64,000 nt of DNA, taken from NCBI RefSeq assembly GCF_024172165.1, contig NZ_JAMZEB010000002.1, positions 248,001-312,000 of the forward strand, written 5' to 3'. A program made the translations under genes and the position numbers. The stretch's first letter is position 1. Each line of letters opens with the position of its first letter. Positions 19,415 to 26,849 of the stretch are shown here, piece by piece. Origin of the DNA: Nonomuraea thailandensis. GTDB lineage: Bacteria; Actinomycetota; Actinomycetes; Streptosporangiales; Streptosporangiaceae. The notes beneath the pieces were generated by a model. That model did not search any database and was not told the origin of the DNA. It saw only the letters and a list, made by a program, of their open reading frames with translations.

Positions 19415-19804
19415 TCAGGTGGGGCGATGGGGTGCGTCTGCAGGAAGGTCCTTGCTCCGATGCACCGGGTCCTGGCTGACCCCCAGGCAGGCAACGACCC
19501 GAGATCGGTCGGGTGAGAGGAAGACTGCGAACCAGTAGGGCGGCCGGGTGCACATCACACCTCCAAGAAGAACCCGATCAAGTTCGCACGCTTCAAGGTT
19601 CCTCACGGCCTCGGCGAATCCCACGGACGGGATGCCCAGCGCTCTGATGTGCTCTTCGCGGCGCGCGTAGATGCTCCGGAGGTCTCCCACCGGAGTCTCA
19701 CCGTCCGAGATGGTGAAGTCGGCACCCGCCAGAACCGCCTCCCGGCAGGCGGATTCCGCCTCGCCGCCTCTTTCCAGGAGTTTCGCCAAGGTAGTCCGGT
19801 CCAT
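19415..19804 (-). CDS. hypothetical protein
   Basis: A 129-aa soluble protein of no recognised family: an N-terminal helix-rich part (TTLAKLLERGGEAESACREAV) then GADFTISDGETPVGDLRSIYARREEHI and a more hydrophobic PPYWFAVFLSPDRS. ATG 19804 follows GGAAAG by eight bases; longer starts at 19831 or 19876 have no ribosome site. The acidic reading in another frame at 19291-19494 may represent a neighbouring or frameshifted tail. Lies in the tRNA-bounded accessory stretch. Confidence 0.55.
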   Translation of the reverse strand: MDRTTLAKLLERGGEAESACREAVLAGADFTISDGETPVGDLRSIYARREEHIRALGIPSVGFAEAVRNLEACELDRVLLGGVMCTRPPYWFAVFLSPDRSRVVACLGVSQDPVHRSKDLPADAPHRPT

Positions 19805-19893
19805 CCCGGTAGCTTTCCACGCGTGTGCCATGACCGTGCCATGAGTGTGGACGTTGGGGCTGCGAGGTCCGAGCATCGCTGCGCGGGGTTGCG

Positions 19894-20331
19894 TCAGTGA
19901 TCGTCCTGATCTTTCGCCCGCTGAGCTTCCACGGGTCTTACTTCATCGGCTTCTGCGGCTTCCCGCTCGATTTTCCGTCGCTGCAGAGTGTTGACACTTA
20001 TCACCGTGAAAGCGGAGATCCCGAGACAGATTTCGAGGGACATCGGGGTCAGGCTCACAGCGAACACGCATAACGTAATAAGAAGCCATGTGATGTAGAT
20101 AAAAGCAGGCTCTTGGCACCAGTGTGGCAGCCGGCTCTGCCGGGTCCAGTTCGTCAGGATGAAGGATCCGAAGGCCAGTGCGGTGAGGATGGCCAGTTCC
20201 ATGCCGCGTCTCTGGGCCGCGCCCCATGTCACCACCACCGCACCTGTCGTGAAGAAGGTGGCCTCACTCCATCGCTTCAGCTTCTTCTTCGATAAGAAGA
20301 GCATTTTGGTTCTGTCAATGGATGTGCGCAC
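19894..20331 (-). CDS. hypothetical membrane protein
   Basis: A 145-aa protein with a basic N-terminus (LSKKKLKRW), about four hydrophobic segments (ATFFTTGAVVVTWG, MELAILTALAFGSFIL, FIYITWLLITLCVFAVSL and ICLGISAFTVISV) and a charged C-terminal tail. It contains a TTA leucine codon, rare in this genome, and is AT-richer than its surroundings, which fits acquired DNA. GTG start; no strong ribosome site. Confidence 0.65.
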   Translation of the reverse strand: MRTSIDRTKMLFLSKKKLKRWSEATFFTTGAVVVTWGAAQRRGMELAILTALAFGSFILTNWTRQSRLPHWCQEPAFIYITWLLITLCVFAVSLTPMSLEICLGISAFTVISVNTLQRRKIEREAAEADEVRPVEAQRAKDQDDH

Positions 20332-20437
20332 TCTTGGAGTGTGGCATCGAAGAGAACCGGATGCTAGGTCAGGGCCGGTCTCTTCGAGGGGCCGGGTCAG
20401 GAAACGGGGCAGACGGCAGGTTGGCGGCCGTCACTCG

Positions 20438-20572
20438 TCATCTGTTGTTGGGATTGACGTTCTGGGTGCCGATCAGGATCGGCTCTGCCGTGTCCGCCGC
20501 GGCCGACGTCGAGGTGAGTGCCGCAGTGATCAGCGCCAAGGAAGCAGTGGCTAGGAAAACGATTCTTTTCAT
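20438..20572 (-). CDS. 44-aa secreted peptide
   Basis: Too short for ordinary gene callers. ATG at 20572 follows AAGGAGAG by five bases. The reading is MKRIVFLATASLALITAALT.. ending in TSAAA, a textbook signal peptide, then a mature tail of about 18 residues, DTAEPILIGTQNVNPNNR. It has no cysteine. Role unknown: possible extracellular signal, surface peptide or inhibitor. Lies between two small membrane-protein genes in the tRNA-bounded stretch. Confidence 0.7.
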   Translation of the reverse strand: MKRIVFLATASLALITAALTSTSAAADTAEPILIGTQNVNPNNR

Positions 20573-20804
20573 GGGGGCTCTCCTTCGGAGAAAGGTCTGC
20601 CGAGACATTGAAGGTAGTCGTCGCCGTCAAATGAGACAAGGCTTGCGAAGATCGTTTAGAATGTGGTAGCAGGGATTCCGTGGCGCACTCGCGAGTTTTC
20701 CGCTCAGATGTCCGGAGCGGGCCGACGTCTATGGACGCGCACCTTCTCCCTTAGGCATCCGGCCCGTCTGTGCGCCGGGCGCCTCACCCTTGACGATCGC
20801 GGTC

Positions 20805-21035
20805 ATGAAGAACCGCGACATACTGCTCTGCTTCGTCGGGCTCGGCATTCTCGCCTTGATTGTCGCCGCGTTCACGTCGGCGAGCACCTCGGGCGTCACC
20901 TTCGCCCTCATCGGGCTTGCCTTCATGCCGGCGGCAGCGGTCATGGCGCTGGTGGAACGAAATGATCAGAGCCATGCGCCCGCGCCGGGTCCGCACCTCC
21001 GGGATGGGAGGGAGAGCGGCCACGGGCGCCCGTAG
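20805..21035 (+). CDS. small two-pass membrane protein
   Basis: A 76-aa protein with two hydrophobic segments (ILLCFVGLGILALIVAAF and VTFALIGLAFMPAAAVMALV) and a hydrophilic tail. ATG 20805 is preferred over an upstream TTG. No family recognised. It resembles short actinobacterial DUF-type membrane proteins of unknown role. Confidence 0.5.
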   Translation: MKNRDILLCFVGLGILALIVAAFTSASTSGVTFALIGLAFMPAAAVMALVERNDQSHAPAPGPHLRDGRESGHGRP

Positions 21036-21070
21036 GCCATCGGGGTCGGCGTGCGGTCGTGGAGACGTGC

Positions 21071-21307
21071 TCAGTCGGTGGGCTCCACGTCGGGCTCCAC
21101 GCCGTCGTCCGCGTCGGCCGCGACCTCCCGCCGCTCCTCCTCGGCCTTCTGCTCGGGGTCGGGCGGCGGCTCGACCGGTTCCCTCGGGATCGGGCGTGGG
21201 GTGGCCCGTACCTCGACTCCGGCTCGTGCGGCGAGGGTGTCGGACTCGCCGGAGACCTGTCCGATCGCGGGCGGCATCTCCTCGGGGAGCTTCTCATCGT
21301 CGTCCAT
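21071..21307 (-). CDS. short acidic hypothetical protein
   Basis: A 78-aa acidic, Pro/Glu-rich reading opening MDDDEKLPEEMPPAIGQV and ending in EPDVEPTD. The reading continues upstream through a hydrophobic ALIVAAVVGG segment without a clear start before the tRNA gene, so the true 5' end is uncertain. No family recognised; weak candidate. Confidence 0.35.
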   Translation of the reverse strand: MDDDEKLPEEMPPAIGQVSGESDTLAARAGVEVRATPRPIPREPVEPPPDPEQKAEEERREVAADADDGVEPDVEPTD

Positions 21308-21417
21308 GAGCGGCAACTGCCCGAGCCCTGACCCGCCAACCACGGCCGCGACGATCAGAGCAGCCGGTGGAAAACGGTGGAGGCCGGCTCGGCCCTGATG
21401 GGATAGTCGGGACGTAC

Positions 21418-21491
21418 GCCTGCATAGCTCAGCCGGTGAGAGCGCCGCACTCATAATGCGGAGGGCCCAAGTTCGAATCTTGGTGCAGGTA
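21418..21491 (+). tRNA. tRNA-Met(CAT)
   Basis: Cloverleaf: acceptor GCCTGCA/TGCAGGT (G1-U72 wobble), D arm GCTC/GAGC, anticodon arm CCGCA-CTCATAA-TGCGG (anticodon CAT), T arm CCAAG-TTCGAAT-CTTGG, discriminator A, no encoded CCA. A CAT anticodon could also be tRNA-Ile2 after lysidine modification; initiator features (three G:C pairs in the anticodon stem) are absent. Confidence 0.9.
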
Positions 21492-21508
21492 CACGGGGGC
21501 ACGGTCCG

Positions 21509-21883
21509 CTATTCGCCGATCTTCTTGGCGTACAGGGTGATCAGGGTGTCGGTGCTCACCTTCCGGCCCGCGGCCGGCGACTGCCTGGTGACGACCCAGT
21601 TGCGGTCGAGCACCTGCAGCCGGTTCTGCCCGGTGGCGTCCTTGTCGTTGAGCACGTAGAAGCCTGCCGCCTGCAGCGTGTCCTGGCCTTCCTGGAGGTT
21701 CATGCCGACCACGTCCGGCAGCGGGCGGTGGGTCGCGGCAGGGGTGGCGGGAGTGGTGGTCGCCGGGGTGGGCTGGACGGTCGCGGTGACGGTTTCGACG
21801 GCGGGGGCGGCCGGCGGGGCGCCGGTGCCGCACGCGGTGAGGACGGCGGCGGTGATGACAGCGAGAGCCAGGTGCTGGGGCAA
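21509..21883 (-). CDS. PASTA-domain lipoprotein
   Basis: A 124-aa lipoprotein: signal peptide with lipobox LTACG, a Thr/Pro-rich linker (about residues 25-55) and one PASTA domain (LPDVVGMNLQEGQDTLQAAGF..VVTRQSPAAGRKV). TTG start at 21883 with AGGAG six bases upstream. PASTA domains bind peptidoglycan fragments or act as spacers; a single unattached copy suggests a wall-binding accessory protein (inference). Confidence 0.8.
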   Translation of the reverse strand: MPQHLALAVITAAVLTACGTGAPPAAPAVETVTATVQPTPATTTPATPAATHRPLPDVVGMNLQEGQDTLQAAGFYVLNDKDATGQNRLQVLDRNWVVTRQSPAAGRKVSTDTLITLYAKKIGE

Positions 21884-21978
21884 CGTGCACTCCTGCGGTT
21901 GCGGCGGATGAACCGTGACAGGAGATGAGACGTGCCGAAGCGTGATCGAGTTGTCGCTCTTCGCTGTTCTCCGCGGTC

Positions 21979-22719
21979 TTATCGGGGGCGGTGGCCCTTG
22001 CCCCTGCGGCTGGGGCGTGCCGCCGCTCGGCGTCCGGAGCCGTTCTGGGCGGGTTTGCGGGCCTGCCGCTGGGCCGGTTTCTCCGCACGCGGGGCAGGGG
22101 CGTTGCGGCCGCGGGAGCTGTTCACCGTCCGGCCGCGGACGATGCCGATGAAGTCCTCCACCAGGTCGGTGGTCGCCTCCGCGGGCCAGGCCAGCGCGAC
22201 CTGCGACTGCGGCGCGTCCGTCACCGGCCGGTAGGTGAGGTCCCTGCGATGGTGCAGGCGCGCCAGCGACTGCGGGACCAGGAGGAGCCCGGCGCCGGAC
22301 GCCACGAGCTGGATCGCGTCGCCCGTCGTGGCCGGTCGGGTGAACGCGGGCTGCCCGGGGCGGGTCGTCCACTCGATGGTGTCGTCCAGCGGGTGGAACA
22401 CCTCGTCGTCGGCCAGGTCGGCGGTGGTCACCTCGTCGGCGGCGGCCACCGCGTGGTCCTTGGGCACCACGACCACGGTGGTCTCCACGTAGAGGGGGAT
22501 CACGCTGAGGCCGTCGCGGTCGACCGGGAGCCTGACGAAGCCGGCGTCGGCGCCGCCGTCGCGCAGCAGCGCGGCCATCTCGGCGGCGGGGGCCTGGACG
22601 AGGGTGATCGGTACGTCGGGCAGCCTCTCGGTCCAGACGTTGACCCATTTCGCGGGGGTCACCCCGGGCACGTACGCCAGCCGGAACACCTTGCCGGTCT
22701 CACCATCAGTCACGTCCAC
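21979..22719 (-). CDS. LysR-type substrate-binding domain protein lacking the HTH
   Basis: A 246-aa protein equal to the effector-binding half of a LysR regulator (VFRLAYVPGVTPAKWVNVW..DAGFVRLPVD..VVVVPKDHAVAA..ASGAGLLLVPQSLARLHHR) followed by an Arg/Lys-rich tail (AQRQARKPAQNGSGRRAAA). The usual N-terminal winged helix is absent and no HTH-coding sequence lies upstream. It diverges from a DUF5997 gene, a pairing familiar in actinobacteria. It may sense a ligand and act through the basic tail or a partner (inference). Confidence 0.82.
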   Translation of the reverse strand: MDVTDGETGKVFRLAYVPGVTPAKWVNVWTERLPDVPITLVQAPAAEMAALLRDGGADAGFVRLPVDRDGLSVIPLYVETTVVVVPKDHAVAAADEVTTADLADDEVFHPLDDTIEWTTRPGQPAFTRPATTGDAIQLVASGAGLLLVPQSLARLHHRRDLTYRPVTDAPQSQVALAWPAEATTDLVEDFIGIVRGRTVNSSRGRNAPAPRAEKPAQRQARKPAQNGSGRRAAARPSRRGKGHRPR

Positions 22720-22767
22720 AGGGTACCGATGTCAGGAAAACCGTCCCGACTGACTACGCTTGGCGGC

Positions 22768-23142
22768 ATGACCTCGTCCAAGCCGAAGAACATCCAGACG
22801 ATGAAGCCCGAGACCGCGGCCAAGAAGCTGGGTGTGCTCTTCTCGGCCACTCCCGCCGAGTTCCAGGCGGGAGTCGTCTCCAGGGACGAGCTGAACGCGT
22901 TGCAGTCGGCGCCGCCCGCCTGGCTGGTCGACCTGCGCCGCAACGGCCCGCACCCCAAGCAGGTCGTCGCCGCCAAGCTCGGCGTCTCCATCTCGGGCCT
23001 GGCCAGGGCCGGCGTCACCGAGCCGCTCACCACCGCCGAGATCGACGCGCTGAAGGCGGAGAACCCGGAGTGGCTGGAGCACGAGCGGGCCGTGCAGGCC
23101 GAGGCCCGCAAGGAAGCGCTGCGCCTCAAGCAGCAGCGCTGA
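22768..23142 (+). CDS. DUF5997 family protein
   Basis: A 124-aa protein: MTSSKPKNIQTMKPETAAKKLGVLF..RDELNALQSAPPAWLVDLRRNGPHPKQVVAAKLGVSISGLARAGV. The middle segment (KQVVAAKLGVSISGLARAG) looks like a short helix-turn-helix, so DNA binding is plausible. Divergent from the HTH-less LysR-type protein with a 48-bp shared promoter gap. Confidence 0.85.
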   Translation: MTSSKPKNIQTMKPETAAKKLGVLFSATPAEFQAGVVSRDELNALQSAPPAWLVDLRRNGPHPKQVVAAKLGVSISGLARAGVTEPLTTAEIDALKAENPEWLEHERAVQAEARKEALRLKQQR

Positions 23143-23228
23143 CGATCGGCCCCGGCGGGCCTGCACGGTAAGTGTTGGTCCGGCTCTTCTTCGGTGTCAT
23201 AGTGCGGAAGAAGGGCTGGAGGTGCGCC

Positions 23229-23933
23229 GTGGGAAGTCACCGGAATGACCCGTGGCCGCTGGGCACGTTCCTGGCCCGGCTGCCGGAGGGAGCGCGGGCC
23301 GACCTGCTGGAGCTCGGCGCGGTCTCCCGGGCCGGCGACGGCGCCACCGTCCTGCGGCAGGGCGAGCCGGGCACGCTCGTGTACGTGATCCTCCAGGGGC
23401 TGGCGAAGATCACGGCTCGGGTGGAGAACGGCGAGCAGGCGCTGCTGGCCGTACGCGTGCGGGGTGACCTCGTCGGGGAGATGGCCGTGCTCGGCACGGG
23501 AGTGCGCAGCGCCGACGTGACGGCCTGCGGCGAGATGTGCCTGCTCGGCGTCCGCGGCAGCGCCTTTCTCGGCTACCTGCAGCGTAACCCGGTGGCCGGC
23601 TTCGCCGTTTCGGGCTCCTTGAGCGACCGCCTGCGCTGGGCCAACCAGCGGCGGCTGGAGTTCGTCGGCTTCGGCGCCGATGTCTGCCTGGCCAGGATCC
23701 TCGTCTCGCTCGCCGCGCGGCACGGGTATGACACCCCGCAGGGCAGGGACACCGGCGTGCCGCTGACCAGGGCGGAGCTCGGCGGGCTGATCGGGGTCAG
23801 GGAGCCGACGGTGCTGAAGGCCATGCGGACGCTGGCGGATCGCGGCCTGATCCTGCGCGGCCAGCGGCGAGTGGTGATCAAGGACGTCGCCGGGCTGGCG
23901 AGGTTCGCGGAACTGGTGCCGCTCGACCGATGA
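23229..23933 (+). CDS. Crp/Fnr family transcriptional regulator
   Basis: A 234-aa regulator: cyclic-nucleotide-binding domain (about residues 10-125) and winged helix (about 165-225, LTRAELGGLIGVREPTVLKAMRTL). The phosphate-binding cassette reads GEMAVLGTGVRSADVTA, retaining the GE and RS residues that contact cyclic nucleotides in CRP. GTG 23229 follows GGAGG by six bases. The next gene downstream encodes a cyclase-like protein, so a shared nucleotide signal is possible. The stop codon lies in a tandem-repeat region. Confidence 0.88.
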   Translation: MGSHRNDPWPLGTFLARLPEGARADLLELGAVSRAGDGATVLRQGEPGTLVYVILQGLAKITARVENGEQALLAVRVRGDLVGEMAVLGTGVRSADVTACGEMCLLGVRGSAFLGYLQRNPVAGFAVSGSLSDRLRWANQRRLEFVGFGADVCLARILVSLAARHGYDTPQGRDTGVPLTRAELGGLIGVREPTVLKAMRTLADRGLILRGQRRVVIKDVAGLARFAELVPLDR

Positions 23934-24006
23934 GCGAGCCGGTCCCGTAAGCGAACCGGTCCCGCTCGACCGGCAAAGGCGAACCGATCCCGCTCGACCG
24001 ATAAAA
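23907..24006. repeat. imperfect tandem repeat made from the 3' end of the Crp/Fnr gene
   Basis: Two 28-bp units at 23951-23978 and 23979-24006 (24/28 identical, opening GCGAACCG) follow a truncated 17-bp unit at 23934-23950. The unit matches the last codons and stop of the preceding gene (GCGGAACTGGTGCCGCTCGA from 23907), so the gene's 3' end appears reiterated downstream. Confidence 0.7.
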
Positions 24007-24074
24007 ATCGCGGCCGGCGGGCGCAGGGATGATTCAGCCTTCTCGGAAACGGCAGGAACTCACGAGGAGCGTGA

Positions 24075-24830
24075 ATGAACGACAAGCCGGAATACCGCGC
24101 GATGCTGAGCTACGACATCGAGAGCTACAGCACCCGTAACAACGCCGACCAGTACGCGCTGCAAGCCGCCATGATCCGGCTGCTCGACCTCGCCGCGGGA
24201 GCGGCGGGCCTGGGGCTGCTCGACTGGAAGCGGCAGCCGCAGGGCGACGGCGAGTTCGTGGTGCTGCCCGACGCCATCCACCCGGCACGGCTGACCGGCG
24301 CCTTCGCCGACGCGCTGCGTGCGGCCCTCGACGACTACAACGCCTCGTCCGGGCCGCGGCTGCGGCTGCGGCTGGCGGTCCACGCGGGGCCGTTGCACGT
24401 GGACGGCCCCGCCGGTTCGCCCGGCCGGCATGCCGTCGCCAGCGGCCGGCTGGTGGACGCGGGGCCGCTGCGGGCGGCACTGCGGGTGGTCCAGGAGGCG
24501 AGCCTGGGGATCGTCGTGTCGGAGGAGTTCTACCGCGACTACGTCGGCCAGGGCTACGGCGGCCCCGCGCCGGACCAGTTCCGGCACGTCGTGGTGAAGG
24601 TCAAGCAGCAGCAGTACGACGCCTACGTCTACCTGCCCGGGCACAACGTCCACGCGATCGGCGACCTCGGGGCCGTACCGGACGAGAGCGGCGATCAGCG
24701 GCAGGCGCCGGGCGGGGTGTCGGTCGGCGGCGACTGGTATGGCGGCAGCGTCGTGAACACCTCCGGCCAGGGCGTCAGCTACGTGGCCGGCCGCGACATC
24801 ACGATGCCGGAGCGGAAACCGCAACGATGA
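24075..24830 (+). CDS. degenerate class III nucleotide cyclase-like protein with C-terminal signalling motif
   Basis: A 251-aa protein. Residues 8-190 follow the class III cyclase layout: LSYDIESYS (Asp14, first metal position), PQGDGEFVVLP (Asp58, second metal position), AVHAGPL (103-107), GRLVDAGPLRAAL (transition-state region, with Asp where Asn is usual), IVVSEEFYRDYV and a terminal VKVKQQQYDAYVYL strand. A linker leads to a C-terminal motif at 219-242 (GGDWYGGS..YVAGRDI) repeated at the N-terminus of the next protein. GGAG precedes ATG 24075; the stop overlaps the next start (ATGA). Activity is uncertain given the altered residues. Confidence 0.75.
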   Translation: MNDKPEYRAMLSYDIESYSTRNNADQYALQAAMIRLLDLAAGAAGLGLLDWKRQPQGDGEFVVLPDAIHPARLTGAFADALRAALDDYNASSGPRLRLRLAVHAGPLHVDGPAGSPGRHAVASGRLVDAGPLRAALRVVQEASLGIVVSEEFYRDYVGQGYGGPAPDQFRHVVVKVKQQQYDAYVYLPGHNVHAIGDLGAVPDESGDQRQAPGGVSVGGDWYGGSVVNTSGQGVSYVAGRDITMPERKPQR

Positions 24831-26848
24831 CCGAGGAGAACACCCCCGCCCCCGCCGCGGGCGACGCAGGACCCGCGGGTGAGGAGTCGCTGGGCGAGAA
24901 GATCGAACGCGAGCAGCAGGAACGCCGCCTCCGGGCGGAGATGATCGGCGTCGGGCAGAACTGGTTCGGCGGCTCCGAGTACCGGGCCGAGGACGGCGGC
25001 ACCGTCTACGGGGCCGGCCGCGACCTGTGCATCCAGCAGCCCGAGGAGGACGTCTTCACGATCCCGCCGCATCCGGAGAGCGTGGCGTGCATCGGCACGT
25101 GCTTCGTGGAGACACCGTCGCAGCGGGAGCTCGTGACACGGCTGACCAACAGGTCGGTGGCCCTGCTGAGGGGCGAGCCGCACAGCGGGCGCTCGACGAC
25201 CGCCCTGTCCGCGCTGCTGGAGATGGGGCTCACCTGCCGGACCCTGGGCGCGAAGGACCTGAAGAAGGTCAGGCCGGCGCACCTGCTGGCGCGGCACGGC
25301 TACCTGCTGCGTGCGGACGACGCCACCTGGCACCGCCATCCCGAGACCGTCGTCGACCAGCTCAGAGCCGTCGCGGGGGCGAGCGGCGCGGTGATCGTGG
25401 CGCTCGTCCCGGCCGGCTGCGCCGTCACCAAATCGGTGGTGCTGCACGAGCCGCCGTCCGCGCTGGACGTCTTCCGGAGGTGGATCGCCTCTCTGGCGCC
25501 GGAGCTCGTGGACGAGCTGCAGCAGCATCTCGGCCACCTGCACGAGCACATCGCCGGCTGCCGGCCGGCCGAGGCCGTGGAGATGGCCCACCAGTTCGCC
25601 GAGGGGTACCGCCAGGGACGGGCCCCGGCGGAGATGATCGACAACCTGCCGTACGCGGCGCTCACCGAGCTGGAGAAGAACCTGGGCCTGGAGGACGCCC
25701 CCAGCCTGGCCCGGCACTTCCTGATCAGCGGCTCCGTGCTGTTCGGCCTGCCCGAGGCCGTGGTGTCCGAGGCCGCGCTGGCGCTGGCGGCCCGTATCAG
25801 GCAGGAGGAGCAGAAGGAGGACGACCCCGACGAGGAGCGTCCCCTGCAGGTGTGGGAGCGGCTCAGCCAGTGGATCGGCTACTCGCGCCTGAGCGAGGCG
25901 GAGGGCGGGCGGGGAGGGCAGGGGCGGCGCATCGACGTGCGGCCCGGCCTGGACAGGCGGCTCCTGCCCGCGCTCTGGGCGCAACTGCCGGCGATCCGCC
26001 CGGTGCTCTACGACTGGCTCGCCGAGCTCGTCGTCCGCGACGACTGGCGGGTCCAGGTCAAGGCGGCCGACGCCATCGGGAGGCTGGCCACCTGCGACTA
26101 CGAGGTGATCGACAAGCGGTTCTTCAAGCCGTGGAGCGTGGAGCGCGGCAAGGCCAGGGTGCTGACCTGGGCGCTGGAGTCCGCGGCCCTCGCCGACCGC
26201 GACGTCGCGGCCCTGGTCCGGCGCACGCTCAAGGGCTGGGCCACCGGCACCTACAACCAGCGCCTGGCCGCCGCCCTCTCGTACGGCTCCGCCATCGGCG
26301 TCGGCAACCCCGACGACGCCCTCGGCGCGTTCCGCACCATCGCCGTCGCGACCAACTACCTGGAGACCTGCGACGCCGTGGCCAGGTCGGTCGCCGAGAT
26401 CTACACGGCCTCCACCGCTCAGCGGGTGCTGAGCGAGCTCGCCCGCTGGACGGCGGGGGAGGCGAGCGAGCAGGTGACCGCGGCGCTCGCGTTCGTCAGG
26501 CTCGTCTCCCTGCCGCAGGAGCAGGACGCCTACCCCGCGCTGCGCGAGCACCAGCCGGTGAGCGACCTGGCCGCGCTGTGGACCAACGCCCTGAGCTGGG
26601 GCCTGTCGAGGAAGGCCGGCAAGAGCAGATCCCCCGCCTTCACCCCCATCTCCTGGGAGCTCATGGCCGACTGGGCGCAGCAGGCGGCCACCGACCCCAC
26701 CATGGACGCCATCCTCACGACCGTCCTGGCGCAGGCCCCGGACAGGCTCAGGAAGTCCTGGACGTTCCACCTCCACCTGTGGAGCAGCCGCGCGACGATC
26801 TCGGCCGCGAACCTCACCCGCTATCTCCTCCTCCTGAAGGAGCACTGA
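24827..26848 (+). CDS. P-loop NTPase-like protein with helical repeats and N-terminal signalling motif
   Basis: A 673-aa protein. Residues 44-67 carry GQNWFGGS..VYGAGRDL, colinear with the C-terminal motif of the upstream protein. A P-loop follows at 116-124 (GEPHSGRST; Arg122 replaces the usual Lys), a Walker B-like GYLLRADDATW near 155-165 and a GAVIVALVPAG strand. The rest is alpha-helical and HEAT-like (RVQVKAADAIGRLA, DRDVAALVRRTLKGWA). This is the STAND/NLR layout: signalling motif, NTPase, repeat sensor. No characterised family was recognised. Start overlaps the upstream stop by four bases. Confidence 0.75.
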   Translation: MTEENTPAPAAGDAGPAGEESLGEKIEREQQERRLRAEMIGVGQNWFGGSEYRAEDGGTVYGAGRDLCIQQPEEDVFTIPPHPESVACIGTCFVETPSQRELVTRLTNRSVALLRGEPHSGRSTTALSALLEMGLTCRTLGAKDLKKVRPAHLLARHGYLLRADDATWHRHPETVVDQLRAVAGASGAVIVALVPAGCAVTKSVVLHEPPSALDVFRRWIASLAPELVDELQQHLGHLHEHIAGCRPAEAVEMAHQFAEGYRQGRAPAEMIDNLPYAALTELEKNLGLEDAPSLARHFLISGSVLFGLPEAVVSEAALALAARIRQEEQKEDDPDEERPLQVWERLSQWIGYSRLSEAEGGRGGQGRRIDVRPGLDRRLLPALWAQLPAIRPVLYDWLAELVVRDDWRVQVKAADAIGRLATCDYEVIDKRFFKPWSVERGKARVLTWALESAALADRDVAALVRRTLKGWATGTYNQRLAAALSYGSAIGVGNPDDALGAFRTIAVATNYLETCDAVARSVAEIYTASTAQRVLSELARWTAGEASEQVTAALAFVRLVSLPQEQDAYPALREHQPVSDLAALWTNALSWGLSRKAGKSRSPAFTPISWELMADWAQQAATDPTMDAILTTVLAQAPDRLRKSWTFHLHLWSSRATISAANLTRYLLLLKEH

Positions 26849-26849
26849 C

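Noticed and set aside
19291..19494. Minus-strand frame ending in an acidic DPDDDDGSSGALVRVS tail
   Set aside because: Only a TTG start, no ribosome site, and it overlaps the better-supported gene at 19415-19804 in another frame; kept only as a possible frameshifted tail.
19232..21417. Possible integrated element with att repeats between the two tRNA genes
   Set aside because: No duplicated tRNA 3' segment, integrase or excisionase gene was found.
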